This document shows positions 31,493-41,207 of a stretch of 64,000 nucleotides of DNA, piece after piece. The first letter of the stretch is position 1. Every line of letters begins with the position of its first letter. The position numbers and the translations under genes are program-made. Source of the stretch: Mycolicibacterium sp. CBMA 234 (GTDB lineage: Bacteria > Actinomycetota > Actinomycetes > Mycobacteriales > Mycobacteriaceae); NCBI RefSeq assembly GCF_009729415.1, contig NZ_MPKW01000005.1:372001-436000 (forward strand). Direction: 5' to 3'. The notes below the pieces were generated by a model. The model was not told the DNA's origin. It did no database searches and worked only from the letters and a program-made list of their open reading frames with translations.

Positions 31493-32449
31493 CTACGCGG
31501 TCGAGCTGTGGGCCGATCCGACCAGCAGCGCCCGCAACTGTTGATTGACCTCGTCGGGACGTTCCAGGTTGGCGCAGTGCCCACCGCCCAGTTCAACGAA
31601 TGACCACAGGTTCGGGACGTTCCTGGCGATCCGGCGGGACGCCGCGATGGGCAGCAGCCGGTCCTTGGTACTGCCGATAACCAGCGCCGGCACTGTCAGA
31701 TTGTCGAGGCCGATGTGGTGGCCGTTGAGGTTGTCCACCAGCGCACTCACCCAGCCCCGGCGGCCGGCGGCCGACGTGCCCTCGAACAGTTCGAAGACGT
31801 AGTCGACCACTGCGGGATCGGCGTCATGACCCACCGCGATCATCGCCACGAACTGACGCGCCGCCGTACGGGACCCTGGAACCAACGACACGCCGCCGAA
31901 TGTCTTGAGCAGTCGGCCTGCGGCGTACGCCCGAGACGTGGCCAGCGAATTGGGCACCTGCAGTAGCTGGACCAGCTTCAGCAGGTCGCCGGTCGTGGTG
32001 TTGATCAGAGCGACCGCGTCCACGCATTCGGTGACGCGCTGCGGGTAACGCTGCGCCCAGGACGTGATGGCGATGCCGCCCATCGAGTGGCCGGCCAGCA
32101 CTGCCCGCTCCCCCGGCTTTAGTACCGCGGTCAGCACCGCGTCGAGGTCGGCGGCCAGGAAGTCGAGGTTGTACTTGTTGCGGCCTTTGGGGGCCCCGCT
32201 CTGCCCGTGCCCACGGTGGTCGTAGGCGATGACCCGGTAGTCGGTGGCCAAGTCCGCGATCTGGTTGCCCCACACGCCGATGGCACAGGTGATTCCGTGC
32301 GCTAACACGATGGGTTGCCCGTGCTCAGGGCCGAATACCTCGGCGTGTAATCGGGTGCCGTCGACCGCGGTGACCTCGAGGGACCGGCCGGCTGGCAGTG
32401 CGGCGGGACGTCCGGGTTTGACCAATTGGGGCTGATTGAAGACGGTCAT
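31493..32449 (-). CDS. Alpha/beta hydrolase
   Basis: A 318-residue alpha/beta-hydrolase. The nucleophile elbow is GHSMGG with Ser122, the oxyanion block is LAHGITCAIGVWG, the acid is in IGSTKDRLLP and the catalytic His in LGGGHCANLERP. Placed between an alcohol dehydrogenase and a Baeyer-Villiger monooxygenase with gaps of 59 and 55 bp, it is a good candidate for the esterase or lactonase that opens the monooxygenase product. Substrate is not known. Confidence 0.85.
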   Translation of the reverse strand: MTVFNQPQLVKPGRPAALPAGRSLEVTAVDGTRLHAEVFGPEHGQPIVLAHGITCAIGVWGNQIADLATDYRVIAYDHRGHGQSGAPKGRNKYNLDFLAADLDAVLTAVLKPGERAVLAGHSMGGIAITSWAQRYPQRVTECVDAVALINTTTGDLLKLVQLLQVPNSLATSRAYAAGRLLKTFGGVSLVPGSRTAARQFVAMIAVGHDADPAVVDYVFELFEGTSAAGRRGWVSALVDNLNGHHIGLDNLTVPALVIGSTKDRLLPIAASRRIARNVPNLWSFVELGGGHCANLERPDEVNQQLRALLVGSAHSSTA

Positions 32450-32508
32450 GCTGCTCCGATCGGGTTCGGCAACGTTGCCGGCGGGACATCCCGTACCAGC
32501 AAGCCTAC

Positions 32509-33600
32509 CTAAACAACCAGCACGGGCTTGATAGCGCGCCCGGCCGTGGCGTCTGACCAGGCATCGGCGAAGTGGGCGAACTGGTACGTCTGCACGAGCT
32601 TGCCGACGGGCAACTCCCCGCGAATCACGTGTCCGGCCAGCCGTGGGATGAAGGTGTGCGGCTCGCTGTCGCCTTCAATGACGCCCTGCACGCGAAGGCC
32701 GTTTGCCAGGATGAGCCCGACGGGCAATTCCGCGGTCATCGCCCCCAGCCCGACGAGCGCGAGGGTGCCGCACTTACGCAGCAGGGTCAGCGCGGTACCC
32801 ATGACATCGGCCCGCGCGGTGGTATCGACGGCCAGCGTCGCCCCACCTCCGGTGAGTTCCATGACCTCAGCAGCCAGAGTCTCCGAAGCCGAGTCGACAG
32901 CCCCGGTAGCACCCAATTCGATTGCCAGCGAACGGCGTTCGGCAATCGGGTCGACGGCGACGATCGTCCGGCAGCCAGCAATGCGCGCAGCCATCACCGA
33001 CGACAGACCGACCGCGCCCGCACCCCACACCACCAGGACGTCGTCGGGACCGGCGGCCAGGGTGTTCAGAACAGCTCCCGCTCCGGTCTGCACGCTGCAG
33101 CCCAACGGGGCCGCCAACGTCGGTTCGATTCCGTCCGGCAGGACGACGACGTTGGACGTGTTGGCCAGCGCGTGGGTGGCGAAGCTGGACTGGCCGAAGA
33201 ATCCGCCCCGAACGGGTTGACCGTCCAACCGCAGCGCGCTCGCTTCGTCGGCCCGGTCGCCGGTCATGTTCAGCCGCGTCGCATTGTCGCAGTACGCGGG
33301 CTTGCCGGAGGCACAGCTCGGGCAGCGCGAGCAACTCGCCATGGTCAGCACCACCTGTCGGCCGATGTCGACGCGCGCATCCGGCCCCGCCGCGACGACA
33401 GTGCCGGCACCTTCGTGGCCGAACACCATGGGCAGTCGTTTCTCGGACCAGCGGGCGGCCATCGTGATGTCGGTATGGCAGATGCCAACCGCGTCGATCC
33501 GAACCAGCACCTCGTCGCCCTGCGGCTCGCGAATCTGAACGTCGGTCAGCGCGGGATCCGATCCCGGCCGGAGCAGTACCGCGGCACGTACATCGATCAT
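32509..33600 (-). CDS. Zinc-dependent alcohol dehydrogenase (MDR family)
   Basis: A 363-residue medium-chain dehydrogenase. GICHTDI holds the first catalytic zinc Cys, GHEGAGTV the His-Glu pair, and CSRCPSCASGKPAYC the four structural-zinc cysteines. The nucleotide-binding block is VVWGAGAVGLSSVMAARIAG. The sequence is close to aryl/benzyl alcohol dehydrogenases. It is divergent from the quinone oxidoreductase gene with a 46-bp gap. It is probably the first gene of a three-gene oxidation cassette. Confidence 0.9.
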   Translation of the reverse strand: MIDVRAAVLLRPGSDPALTDVQIREPQGDEVLVRIDAVGICHTDITMAARWSEKRLPMVFGHEGAGTVVAAGPDARVDIGRQVVLTMASCSRCPSCASGKPAYCDNATRLNMTGDRADEASALRLDGQPVRGGFFGQSSFATHALANTSNVVVLPDGIEPTLAAPLGCSVQTGAGAVLNTLAAGPDDVLVVWGAGAVGLSSVMAARIAGCRTIVAVDPIAERRSLAIELGATGAVDSASETLAAEVMELTGGGATLAVDTTARADVMGTALTLLRKCGTLALVGLGAMTAELPVGLILANGLRVQGVIEGDSEPHTFIPRLAGHVIRGELPVGKLVQTYQFAHFADAWSDATAGRAIKPVLVV

Positions 33601-33646
33601 GCCGGGATGTTAGATGGTGACATCCTGCGACGGAAATGAGGACAGC

Positions 33647-34618
33647 ATGCGCGCCATTCAGATCGCCCGGTTGGACGGCCCTTCGGCGGCCGAACTGAAC
33701 GAGATTCCCGAACCGGACACCACGGACGCCGTGGTGATCGAGGTGCATGCCGCCGGGGTCGCCTTCCCCGACGCCCTACAGTCGCGCGGTCTGTATCAGC
33801 ACAAGCCCGAGTTGCCGTATGTGCCGGGCGCGGAGCTCGCCGGCGTGGTGCGCAGCGCTCCGGCCGGTGCGCACGTCGTGGCCGGCGACCGGGTCGCCGC
33901 GCTGACCATGTTGTCCGGCGCGATGGCCGAAGTCGTTGCGCTGTCAGCAGATCGGGTCTTCAAGTTGCCCGACGCGGTGTCGTTCGAAGCCGGCGCGGGC
34001 TTGTTGTTCAACGACCTGACGGTGCACTGTGCGCTGCGGACCCGCGGCAAGCTGATGCCCGGCGAGACGGTGCTGGTGCACGGCGCCGCCGGAGGCATCG
34101 GCACATCGACCCTGCGGCTGGCTCCGGCCTTCGGGGCAGCCCGCACCATTGCGGTGGTCAGTTCAGCAGACAAGGCTGAAATCGCCCGCGCGGCAGGCGC
34201 TTCCGATGTCGTACTGGCCGACGGCTTCAAGGATGCGGTGGCCGAGCTGACCGGCGGCCGCGGTGTCGACATGATCCTGGACCCAGTAGGCGGCGACCGG
34301 TTCACCGATTCCTTGCGGTCATTGGCGCCCGGTGGCCGACTGCTGGTGGTGGGTTTCACCGGCGGCGACATCCCGACGGTCAAGGTGAACCGGTTGCTGC
34401 TCAACAACGTTGATGCCGTTGGCGTCGGCTGGGGAGCCTGGGCCATGACCCACCCGGGATATCTCGCCGAGCAGTGGGCCGAGTTGGAACCGCTACTGGC
34501 GTCCGGCGCAGTGGTGCCACCGGCACCCGACGTCTACCCGTTGGAGCGGGCCGCCGAGGCCATCGCGTCTTTGGAAAACCGTTCCGCCAAGGGCAAAGTC
34601 GTCGTCACGGTGCGCTGA
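33647..34618 (+). CDS. NADPH:quinone oxidoreductase family protein (zinc-free MDR)
   Basis: A 323-residue medium-chain reductase lacking the zinc cysteines. The family signature VLVHGAAGGIGTSTLRLA binds NADPH, and the C-terminus ends GKVVVTVR as in quinone oxidoreductases. ATG 33647 after GAGGAC is preferred to an upstream GTG. The final 14 bases overlap the end of the convergent CocE-type hydrolase gene. Likely substrates are quinones or other enones. Confidence 0.87.
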   Translation: MRAIQIARLDGPSAAELNEIPEPDTTDAVVIEVHAAGVAFPDALQSRGLYQHKPELPYVPGAELAGVVRSAPAGAHVVAGDRVAALTMLSGAMAEVVALSADRVFKLPDAVSFEAGAGLLFNDLTVHCALRTRGKLMPGETVLVHGAAGGIGTSTLRLAPAFGAARTIAVVSSADKAEIARAAGASDVVLADGFKDAVAELTGGRGVDMILDPVGGDRFTDSLRSLAPGGRLLVVGFTGGDIPTVKVNRLLLNNVDAVGVGWGAWAMTHPGYLAEQWAELEPLLASGAVVPPAPDVYPLERAAEAIASLENRSAKGKVVVTVR

Positions 34619-36233
34619 CCGGCAGCACCAGACGCGACTGCCCGCCGTCGCCGTGGGCGACGGTGTGCACCGACGGCACCATCCGGGTGGCGGTGGCCAG
34701 CGGGTCATCAGTGCCCAGGTTGCGCGCGAACCGCGGGAAACAGCCGCCCGCAATAAGCAATCGGATCCGGTGGCCGGCGGCGAACCGGTAAGCCGTCGCG
34801 TCGAGTTCGAGGCGCAGCAGAGCCTCCGGGGCGTCGGCTGCGGTGAGCCGCAGGTAGCCGTCGGTGACGTTGGTCGAATGACCATCGGGCGCAACGTCAC
34901 TGATCCGGACGAACACGTCGGCATGCGGATTGTCGGTGCGGTGGGACAGTTCGACGTACGGCGTTCCGATGACGTCGACGTCGGCGGTCAGCACCGGACT
35001 GTTGAAGGCCAGAACGTCCGACCGGACAGCGAGCTCGGTGTCGTCGACGTAGCCGGACTTGCCCGAAACCAGAAGGCGCCCACCGATACTCGGCGTCGGG
35101 TCGGCCGGGTCGTAGACGAATGTCGACGGTGCACCGCTATCCGGCGGGGTGGCGGCCAGCGCCGCGCCCGGGCGCAGGTGCCACACCTGTTCGACGGCCG
35201 GTGGTGGCCACCGCTGCAGGTCGCGCCAATCACCGCCCTCATCGGCGCCACCGGCGACGCAGATCCGCACCGGAGCGGCCGCGCGGCGCGATCCGTCCAT
35301 CCACAGCACGGATTCCTTGATGGCTTCGGTTCCGCCGGAGCCGTGGGTCCACGGCCCCACGGTCATTGCCACTTCGACTCCGCGCTCCCGTAGCCGCCGG
35401 TACTGCTCCAGCGTCTGGTCCACGAATGCGTCCTGCCACCCGGTGATCAGCAACACCGGTCCCCGCATGTTGTCGAGCGCTGCGGCGACGCCGGCTTCGG
35501 CCCAGTACGGCGACGTCGGGTCCGGTTGTTCGAGCCACGAGTTGAACCACGGGGTATGCCCGCCCAGCAGCTCTTCGGCGGCTGGGTCGATGGGCAGCGT
35601 CGCCAGCACGGGTTTCAAGGTTCGTGGAGTCGCCATCCCCCGCAGAATCTGGCGGATCCAGCCACCGCGATGCTGCCAGGCCACCTGATAGCTCCAGCCC
35701 AGGAAGTCGCCGAGCGCGAAGGAGCCCGTGCTCCACACCGAATGCCCGAAGTCGTGCGGCGCCATGGTGATCACCGACGTAGTGAGATCATCCGGTTGGT
35801 CGACCAGCAGCGCCAGCTGGGTGAACCCCAGATACGACGCGCCGACGGTGGCGAATTCTCCTGTGTACCAAGGTTGTTCACGCAGCCACCGGACGGTGTC
35901 GGCACCGTCGTCGACCTCGTGCCGACCAGGCTCGAAGACACCGTCAGAACCGAACGTCCCGCGCGTGCTCTGCAGCACGACGTGGAAGCCCTGCCCGGCA
36001 TACAACCCGGCGAACACCCGGGTGGGTAGACCACCTCTGCCATACGGCCCTCGCATCAGCAATACGCCCGCCGGCCGGCGCCGGCGCGGCACATAATGAT
36101 CTGCCAAAAGCACCGCGCCGTCGCGCATCCGCACCGGCAACGCACGTTCGACCCGGAATCGCCTGGCACGCGGCAACCCCAGCCGGCGAGTCAGTGCACG
36201 GGCCCCGAGCCAGGCCAGGGTGTCGCGTCGCAC
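34605..36233 (-). CDS. CocE/NonD-family serine hydrolase (X-Pro dipeptidyl-peptidase fold)
   Basis: A 542-residue hydrolase. The N-terminal alpha/beta domain has RGPYGRGGLPT (oxyanion region) and the nucleophile motif VGASYLGFTQLAL. ITGWQDAFVDQTL gives the catalytic Asp and VGPWTHGSGG the His. A jelly-roll domain fills the last third (RLLVSGKSGYVDDTELAV onward). The family includes cocaine esterase and acyltransferase-like hydrolases. It starts with GTG 36233 and is divergent from the phospholipase-like gene. Confidence 0.87.
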   Translation of the reverse strand: MRRDTLAWLGARALTRRLGLPRARRFRVERALPVRMRDGAVLLADHYVPRRRRPAGVLLMRGPYGRGGLPTRVFAGLYAGQGFHVVLQSTRGTFGSDGVFEPGRHEVDDGADTVRWLREQPWYTGEFATVGASYLGFTQLALLVDQPDDLTTSVITMAPHDFGHSVWSTGSFALGDFLGWSYQVAWQHRGGWIRQILRGMATPRTLKPVLATLPIDPAAEELLGGHTPWFNSWLEQPDPTSPYWAEAGVAAALDNMRGPVLLITGWQDAFVDQTLEQYRRLRERGVEVAMTVGPWTHGSGGTEAIKESVLWMDGSRRAAAPVRICVAGGADEGGDWRDLQRWPPPAVEQVWHLRPGAALAATPPDSGAPSTFVYDPADPTPSIGGRLLVSGKSGYVDDTELAVRSDVLAFNSPVLTADVDVIGTPYVELSHRTDNPHADVFVRISDVAPDGHSTNVTDGYLRLTAADAPEALLRLELDATAYRFAAGHRIRLLIAGGCFPRFARNLGTDDPLATATRMVPSVHTVAHGDGGQSRLVLPVSAP

Positions 36234-36348
36234 GTCAGACTCTCCTCTCGCCGCTTCGGGTCAGGAACCATTGTCCACGCCAGCACATCCACAGCGCGGG
36301 GTGTCCAGGACTGTGATTTCATCGACTGGTCCGCAGGGCGGCGAAGGG

Positions 36349-37764
36349 ATGGACATGGGCGAACCGGTGTTGACCCGGCGGCGATTCCTCGGCGGTTCGG
36401 CACTGGCCGCAGCGTTCGGCGCCATGCCAATCAATGTGCAGCGTGCCCTAGCCCAGCCGGTGCCCCCAAAACCGATCGAGCACGTGGTTCTGCTGATGCA
36501 GGAGAACCGCTCGTTCGACCACTATTTCGGCACCATGCCCGGCGTTCGCGGATTCGACGACCCGACGGCGGCTCGACTTCCCAACGGCGCCAGCGTGTTT
36601 CAGCAGCCCGACCCGGCAAACCCGGACGGGTACACATTGCCGTTCCACCTGGACAGTGCGACCAACAGCGTGCAGAAGATCCCATCCACCTCCCACGCCT
36701 GGTCTGTCCAGCACGAAGCGCTGGCCGGTGGCCGGATGGACAACTGGCTGCCCGCGCACCGCAAGGCCGACGGAGAGAACGGCCCCTACGTCATGGGGTA
36801 CTACCAGCGCGAAGACATTCCGTTCCACTTCGCGCTGGCCGACGCGTTTACGGTGTGCGACGCCTACCACTGCTCGGTGCTGGGACCGACCTGGCCCAAT
36901 CGCATGATGTGGATGACCGGCACCATCGACCCCGCCGGGGGTCACCGCGGGCCGATCATCCAGAACGTCACACCCGCCGGCGGCTACACGTGGACCACCT
37001 ACCCGGAGCGGCTCGAAGCCGCGGGGGTCAGTTGGAAGGTCTACGACGAGGCCGACGACTACGGCTTGAACGTGCTGTCAGAGTTCAGCCAGTACCGTGA
37101 CGCGCCGCATGATTCGGCGTTGTACCGCAAGGGAATTGCGAAGTCACCTGCAGGCTCATTCGAAGCGGACGCCCGCGCCGGGCAGCTGCCGGCGGTGTCG
37201 TGGATCATTCCGAGCGCCGCCGAATGCGAGCATCCCGACTTCCGTCCCGCCGACGGTGCCAAGTTCATCGCCGACCGGATCAACGCCATCGCCGCCAATC
37301 CGGATCTGTGGGCCAAGACGGTGTTCATCCTCAACTACGACGAGAACGACGGATTGTTCGATCACGTGATCCCGCCGTTGCCCACGGCCGCAACACCTGA
37401 TGAGTTCGTGCGAGGCGAGCCGATCGGCGGAGGGTATCGGGTGCCGTGCATCATCGTCTCGCCGTGGACCACCGGTGGTTGGGTGTCCAGCCAGGCATTC
37501 GACCACACTTCGATTCTGCAGTTCCTCGAGTGGTTCACCGGGGTCCGCGAGCCCAATATCTCGGCCTGGCGGCGTCGGACGTTCGGTGATCTGCGGTCGG
37601 CGCTGCGGCTGGACCAGTCGGGCACACAGCCGGTCCAGTTCCCCGATGTCGATCAGGAAGTGTTGCGCGCCAACATCTCTGACCAGCTGCCGGCGCCTGT
37701 GGTGCCGCCGGTCCAGCAAAGCCAGCCCACGCAGATGCCGGGATCCAAACCGCGCGTGCCATAG
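36349..37764 (+). CDS. Tat-exported phosphoesterase, phospholipase C/acid phosphatase family
   Basis: A 471-residue enzyme with a twin-arginine signal (TRRRFLGGSALAAAFGA) at the N-terminus. The catalytic block VVLLMQENRSFDHYFG is the hallmark of PlcA-type phospholipases C and AcpA-type phosphatases. HCSVLGPTWPNRMMWMTG and LNYDENDGLFDHV are further metal/active-site segments. It is shorter than the ~510-residue mycobacterial PlcA-D and lacks their C-terminal domains, so a phosphatase role is possible. It acts outside the membrane. ATG 36349 precedes the RRR motif. Confidence 0.87.
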   Translation: MDMGEPVLTRRRFLGGSALAAAFGAMPINVQRALAQPVPPKPIEHVVLLMQENRSFDHYFGTMPGVRGFDDPTAARLPNGASVFQQPDPANPDGYTLPFHLDSATNSVQKIPSTSHAWSVQHEALAGGRMDNWLPAHRKADGENGPYVMGYYQREDIPFHFALADAFTVCDAYHCSVLGPTWPNRMMWMTGTIDPAGGHRGPIIQNVTPAGGYTWTTYPERLEAAGVSWKVYDEADDYGLNVLSEFSQYRDAPHDSALYRKGIAKSPAGSFEADARAGQLPAVSWIIPSAAECEHPDFRPADGAKFIADRINAIAANPDLWAKTVFILNYDENDGLFDHVIPPLPTAATPDEFVRGEPIGGGYRVPCIIVSPWTTGGWVSSQAFDHTSILQFLEWFTGVREPNISAWRRRTFGDLRSALRLDQSGTQPVQFPDVDQEVLRANISDQLPAPVVPPVQQSQPTQMPGSKPRVP

Positions 37765-37769
37765 CGACG

Positions 37770-39599
37770 CTAAAAGGCGGCGGTGTCCAGCTCCATGATG
37801 TCGGTGTCCAGCGTTTCGATCACTTCGCGGACCGCCGACAGCAGCGGCAGCATGTTCGCGGCGAAGAATTTCGCCACCGCGATCTTGCCGCGGTAAAACT
37901 CACGGTCACGTTCGGTGGCGCCGGCCAGCGCGGCCTGGGCTACACCCGCGGCCAGGATCAGTCGCCAGCCGATCATCAAGTCGCCGACCGCCAGCAGGAA
38001 CCGCACCGAGCCCAGACCGACTTTGTAGAGCTGCGCGGGGTCTTCCTGGGCGGCCATGACGTAACCGGTCAATGTGGCGACCATGGCCTGCACGTCACGC
38101 AAAGCGGTTGCCAGCCGGTCGGTATCGGGCTTGAAGTCCGCGCTGGCGCTGTCGATGGTGGCAGTGATCTGGCTCGACACGTGCGCCAGCGCCGCGCCCT
38201 GATCTTTGATGATCTTGCGGAAGAAGAAGTCCAGCGACTGAATGGCGGTGGTGCCCTCGTACAGCGCGTCAATGCGGGCGTCGCGGATGTACTGCTCGAT
38301 CGGGTAGTCCTGCAGGAACCCCGAGCCGCCGAGGGTCTGCAGCGATTCGGAGAGCACCTCGTAGGCACGTTCGGAGCCGACGCCTTTGACGATGGGCAAT
38401 AGCAGGTCGTTGACGCGGTGTGCGAGATCGGCATCAGCGCCCGAAACCAGTTGTGCAACATCAGCATTCTGATACGCGGCGGTATACAGGTAGACCGAGC
38501 GCAGCCCCTCGGCGTACGCCTTCTGCGTCATCAAGCTGCGCCGCACGTCGGGATGTTCGATGATGGCGACGCGCGGCGCGGTCTTGTCCGCCATGCGGGT
38601 CAGGTCCGCACCTTGGATGCGTTCCTTGGCGTAGGCCAACGCATTGAGGTAGCCGGTGGACAGGGTGCCAGCGGCCTTGACGCCCACCGTCATTCGCGCG
38701 TTCTCGATCACCTTGAACATCTGCGCGATGCCGTTGTGCACACCGCCCACCAGATACCCGACTGCGGGTTTTCCGTGGGCACCGAACGTCAGCTCACATG
38801 TGGGCGAGGACTTGATGCCCATCTTGTGTTCCAGGCCGGTGACGAAAACGCCGTTCCGCTCGCCCAATTCGAGGGTGTCGGTGTCGAACAGGAAGTTGGG
38901 TACGAAGAACAAGCTGAGGCCCTTGGTTCCGGGACCTGCCCCTTCGGGCCTGGCCAGGACCAGGTGGAAGACGTTCTCGGCCGTATCGGCGACGTCGCCG
39001 CCAGAGATGAAGCGTTTGACGCCCTCGATGTGCCAGGTGCCATCGGGCTGTTCGATCGCTTTTGCGCGTCCGGCGCCGACGTCGGAGCCTGCGTCGGGCT
39101 CGGTCAGCACCATGGTGCCCGCCCAGCCCTTGTCCATCGCCATGCTCGCCCAGCGCTGTTGCTCTTCGGTGCCCACTGCAGCCAGCGTGTGCGCCATCGC
39201 CGGTCCGAGTCCGTAGAGGAACATGGCTGCCGGGTTGGCGCCGATGATCATTTCCTGGAGTGCCCACACCAGTGCCGCCGGCGCCGGCGTCCCTCCGGCC
39301 CGCTCGTCCAGGCCCACGCGCCACCACTCGGCCTCCTTGACCGCGCGTACGGTCTTGGCCAGCAGATCGGAAATCGTGATCCGGTGCTCGTCGGGCAGGA
39401 ATACCGGCGGGTTGCGGTCAGCCTCGACAAACGGCTCCGCGATGACACTGTCGGCGAACCGCCCGACCTCGTCGAGCATCGAACGCGCCGCATCGGTATC
39501 AAGGTCGCCGTAGCCACCCTCGTCCAGCGCCGCACCCAGCGGGAGCACCTCGAACAGATTGAATTCCAGATCGCGCACGTTGGCGATGTAGTGGCTCAC
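37770..39599 (-). CDS. FadE5-like acyl-CoA dehydrogenase
   Basis: A 609-residue long-form acyl-CoA dehydrogenase with a C-terminal extension. [20 protein letters not shown] is the flavin/substrate site, and [20 protein letters not shown] and [20 protein letters not shown] carry the catalytic region. It ends [15 protein letters not shown], nearly identical to the end of M. tuberculosis FadE5 (Rv0244c) as I recall it. GTG 39599 is chosen by homology ([17 protein letters not shown]); the frame is open upstream only through a TTG. FadE5-type enzymes accept a wide range of acyl-CoA chain lengths. It may be a paralogue. Confidence 0.9.
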   Translation of the reverse strand: MSHYIANVRDLEFNLFEVLPLGAALDEGGYGDLDTDAARSMLDEVGRFADSVIAEPFVEADRNPPVFLPDEHRITISDLLAKTVRAVKEAEWWRVGLDERAGGTPAPAALVWALQEMIIGANPAAMFLYGLGPAMAHTLAAVGTEEQQRWASMAMDKGWAGTMVLTEPDAGSDVGAGRAKAIEQPDGTWHIEGVKRFISGGDVADTAENVFHLVLARPEGAGPGTKGLSLFFVPNFLFDTDTLELGERNGVFVTGLEHKMGIKSSPTCELTFGAHGKPAVGYLVGGVHNGIAQMFKVIENARMTVGVKAAGTLSTGYLNALAYAKERIQGADLTRMADKTAPRVAIIEHPDVRRSLMTQKAYAEGLRSVYLYTAAYQNADVAQLVSGADADLAHRVNDLLLPIVKGVGSERAYEVLSESLQTLGGSGFLQDYPIEQYIRDARIDALYEGTTAIQSLDFFFRKIIKDQGAALAHVSSQITATIDSASADFKPDTDRLATALRDVQAMVATLTGYVMAAQEDPAQLYKVGLGSVRFLLAVGDLMIGWRLILAAGVAQAALAGATERDREFYRGKIAVAKFFAANMLPLLSAVREVIETLDTDIMELDTAAF

Positions 39600-39632
39600 A
39601 TACAAAGGATTGGCGGCTGCGGTGACGTACGC

Positions 39633-39659
39633 AACCGTAGGTCGGGACAACCTACGGTT
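39633..39659. promoter_or_regulatory. Perfect inverted repeat between fadE5-like and isochorismatase-like genes
   Basis: AACCGTAGGT and ACCTACGGTT form perfect 10-base arms separated by seven bases. The site lies 34 bp upstream of the FadE5-like start and 79 bp before the divergent hydrolase gene. The arm length and symmetry fit a TetR- or GntR-type operator for fatty-acid genes. The regulator is not in this stretch. Confidence 0.55.
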
Positions 39660-39737
39660 ACGGAGCCGGAGGGTCCGTGGTCACGCCGGGACGTGACTTC
39701 AGTCACATCAATGCCGTTCTCTGCCAGAATTGGTGAC

Positions 39738-40397
39738 GTGTCTGCCGGTCATGACTACACCTCCCCTGACCTGTCGCGCAGCGTCCTGATGCTGATCGAC
39801 GTCCAGAACGACTTCGTCTCGGGCCCAGCCCGCGTCGACGGCACCGCTGAGCAGCTCCCCTCGATGGCGCGCCTGGCACAGCTGTTCCGCGCTGCGCACC
39901 GGCCGATCGTGCACATCGTGCGGCTGTACGCGCCCGGCGGCAGCGACGTCGATCCGCCGCGGCGGGCGGCGATCGAGGCCGGCCTGCAGATCGTCGCGCC
40001 GCACACTGACGGCGCCGCGGTACCCACGGAGCTGCTGGCGCACCCATTGGACTACGACTCGCTGCTGGCCGGCGGTATTCAGTACGTGGCGGCGGGCGAA
40101 GTCGTCATGTTCAAACCGCGCTGGTCGGCGTTCTACCGCACCGATTTGGACCAACATCTGCGGGAGTTGGCGGTCAACACCGTCGTCGTCGCCGGCTGCA
40201 ATCTGCCGAACTGCCCACGCGCCACGCTGTTCGACGCCTCCGAACGTGACTACCGCGCTGCCGTGGTCACCGATGCGACGTCGCAGGTGACACCCGAGCG
40301 CCTTGCCGACCTGGCGCTCATCGGCGTCGCGTCATTGAGCACCGACGACGTCGAGCAGTTCTTCCAGGCCGCTGCGACAGCGCCGGCACCGCAGTGA
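39738..40397 (+). CDS. Isochorismatase-like cysteine hydrolase
   Basis: A 219-residue hydrolase of the isochorismatase/nicotinamidase superfamily. SVLMLIDVQNDF carries the catalytic Asp, FKPRWSAFYRTDLD the Lys, and VVVAGCNLPNCPRATLFDA the nucleophile Cys with the cis-peptide neighbourhood. The family acts on C-N or vinyl-ether bonds of small molecules; the substrate is unknown. GTG 39738 is given; ATG 39711 in the same frame is an equally possible start and neither has a good ribosome binding site. Confidence 0.83.
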   Translation: MSAGHDYTSPDLSRSVLMLIDVQNDFVSGPARVDGTAEQLPSMARLAQLFRAAHRPIVHIVRLYAPGGSDVDPPRRAAIEAGLQIVAPHTDGAAVPTELLAHPLDYDSLLAGGIQYVAAGEVVMFKPRWSAFYRTDLDQHLRELAVNTVVVAGCNLPNCPRATLFDASERDYRAAVVTDATSQVTPERLADLALIGVASLSTDDVEQFFQAAATAPAPQ

Positions 40398-40468
40398 AGA
40401 ATTCAGCCGGTGAGACACCAGGACACGCACGGTAGGACACACCGCTGAGCCCGCTCGCGATCACCGCC

Positions 40469-41203
40469 GTGCTGTTGGCCGGCATCGGCGCGGGAGTGAT
40501 CAACGCAGTCGTCGGTTCCGGCAGCCTCATCACGTTCCCTGTGTTGATGGCCGTCGGCTACCCACCGCTGGTGGCCAACATGTCCAACTCGGTCGGGCTG
40601 GTTCCGGGGAACTTCACCGGCGCCTACGGATACCGTCACGAACTCAGCGGACAGCGCAGCCGCATCCTGCGCCTCGGCGCGGTATCCCTGGCTGGTGCGA
40701 CGGTCGGTGCGGTGCTGCTGCTCGTGCTGCCACCGGGTGCGTTCACTCTGGTGGTGCCGTGGCTGATCCTGCTGGCCGGCGTGCTGGTGCTGGTGCAGCC
40801 TGTGTTGCGTCGGGTGCTCGACGCGCGCCTCGGCACGCAGCGGTCCACCGACCATGCCGTCCCGCTGTACACCGGGATCTTCGGGTGCGCCATCTACGGC
40901 GGCTATTTCGGTGCGGCCCAAGGCATCATCATGATGGCGCTGTTCGGGCTCTTCGTCTCGGAGAACCTGCAGCGGCTCAACGGCGTCAAGAACATCTGTG
41001 TGGGACTGGCTAATTCGGTCGCGGCTGTCATCTTCATCGTCGTCGGCCACGTGGCGTGGCTGCCGGCTCTGCTGCTGGCCGTCGGCTCTACGATCGGTGG
41101 CTACATCGGGGCGCGCATCGGACGTCGCCTGCCGCCCAACGCTTTACGCGGCTGCATCGTGGTGGTCAGCTTCGTTGCGTTCACGGTCATGATGCTGAAA
41201 TAG
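40469..41203 (+). CDS. TauE/SafE family membrane permease
   Basis: A 244-residue membrane protein with about eight helices. The family repeat opens with AGIGAGVINAVVGSGSLITF and recurs in GIFGCAIYGGYFGAAQGI. The family exports or imports small sulfur-containing anions or similar organic anions. GTG 40469 lies inside what should be the first helix. The frame is open to a CTG at 40445 that would add S-P-L-A-I-T-A, so the true start may be non-standard. It converges with the DoxX gene (4-bp gap). Confidence 0.85.
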   Translation: MLLAGIGAGVINAVVGSGSLITFPVLMAVGYPPLVANMSNSVGLVPGNFTGAYGYRHELSGQRSRILRLGAVSLAGATVGAVLLLVLPPGAFTLVVPWLILLAGVLVLVQPVLRRVLDARLGTQRSTDHAVPLYTGIFGCAIYGGYFGAAQGIIMMALFGLFVSENLQRLNGVKNICVGLANSVAAVIFIVVGHVAWLPALLLAVGSTIGGYIGARIGRRLPPNALRGCIVVVSFVAFTVMMLK

Positions 41204-41207
41204 CAGC

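Noticed and set aside
38418..40397. 659-codon plus-strand ORF
   Set aside because: Its first two thirds are antisense to the FadE5-like gene. Only the last 220 codons (isochorismatase-like) are protein-like, and that part has its own start.
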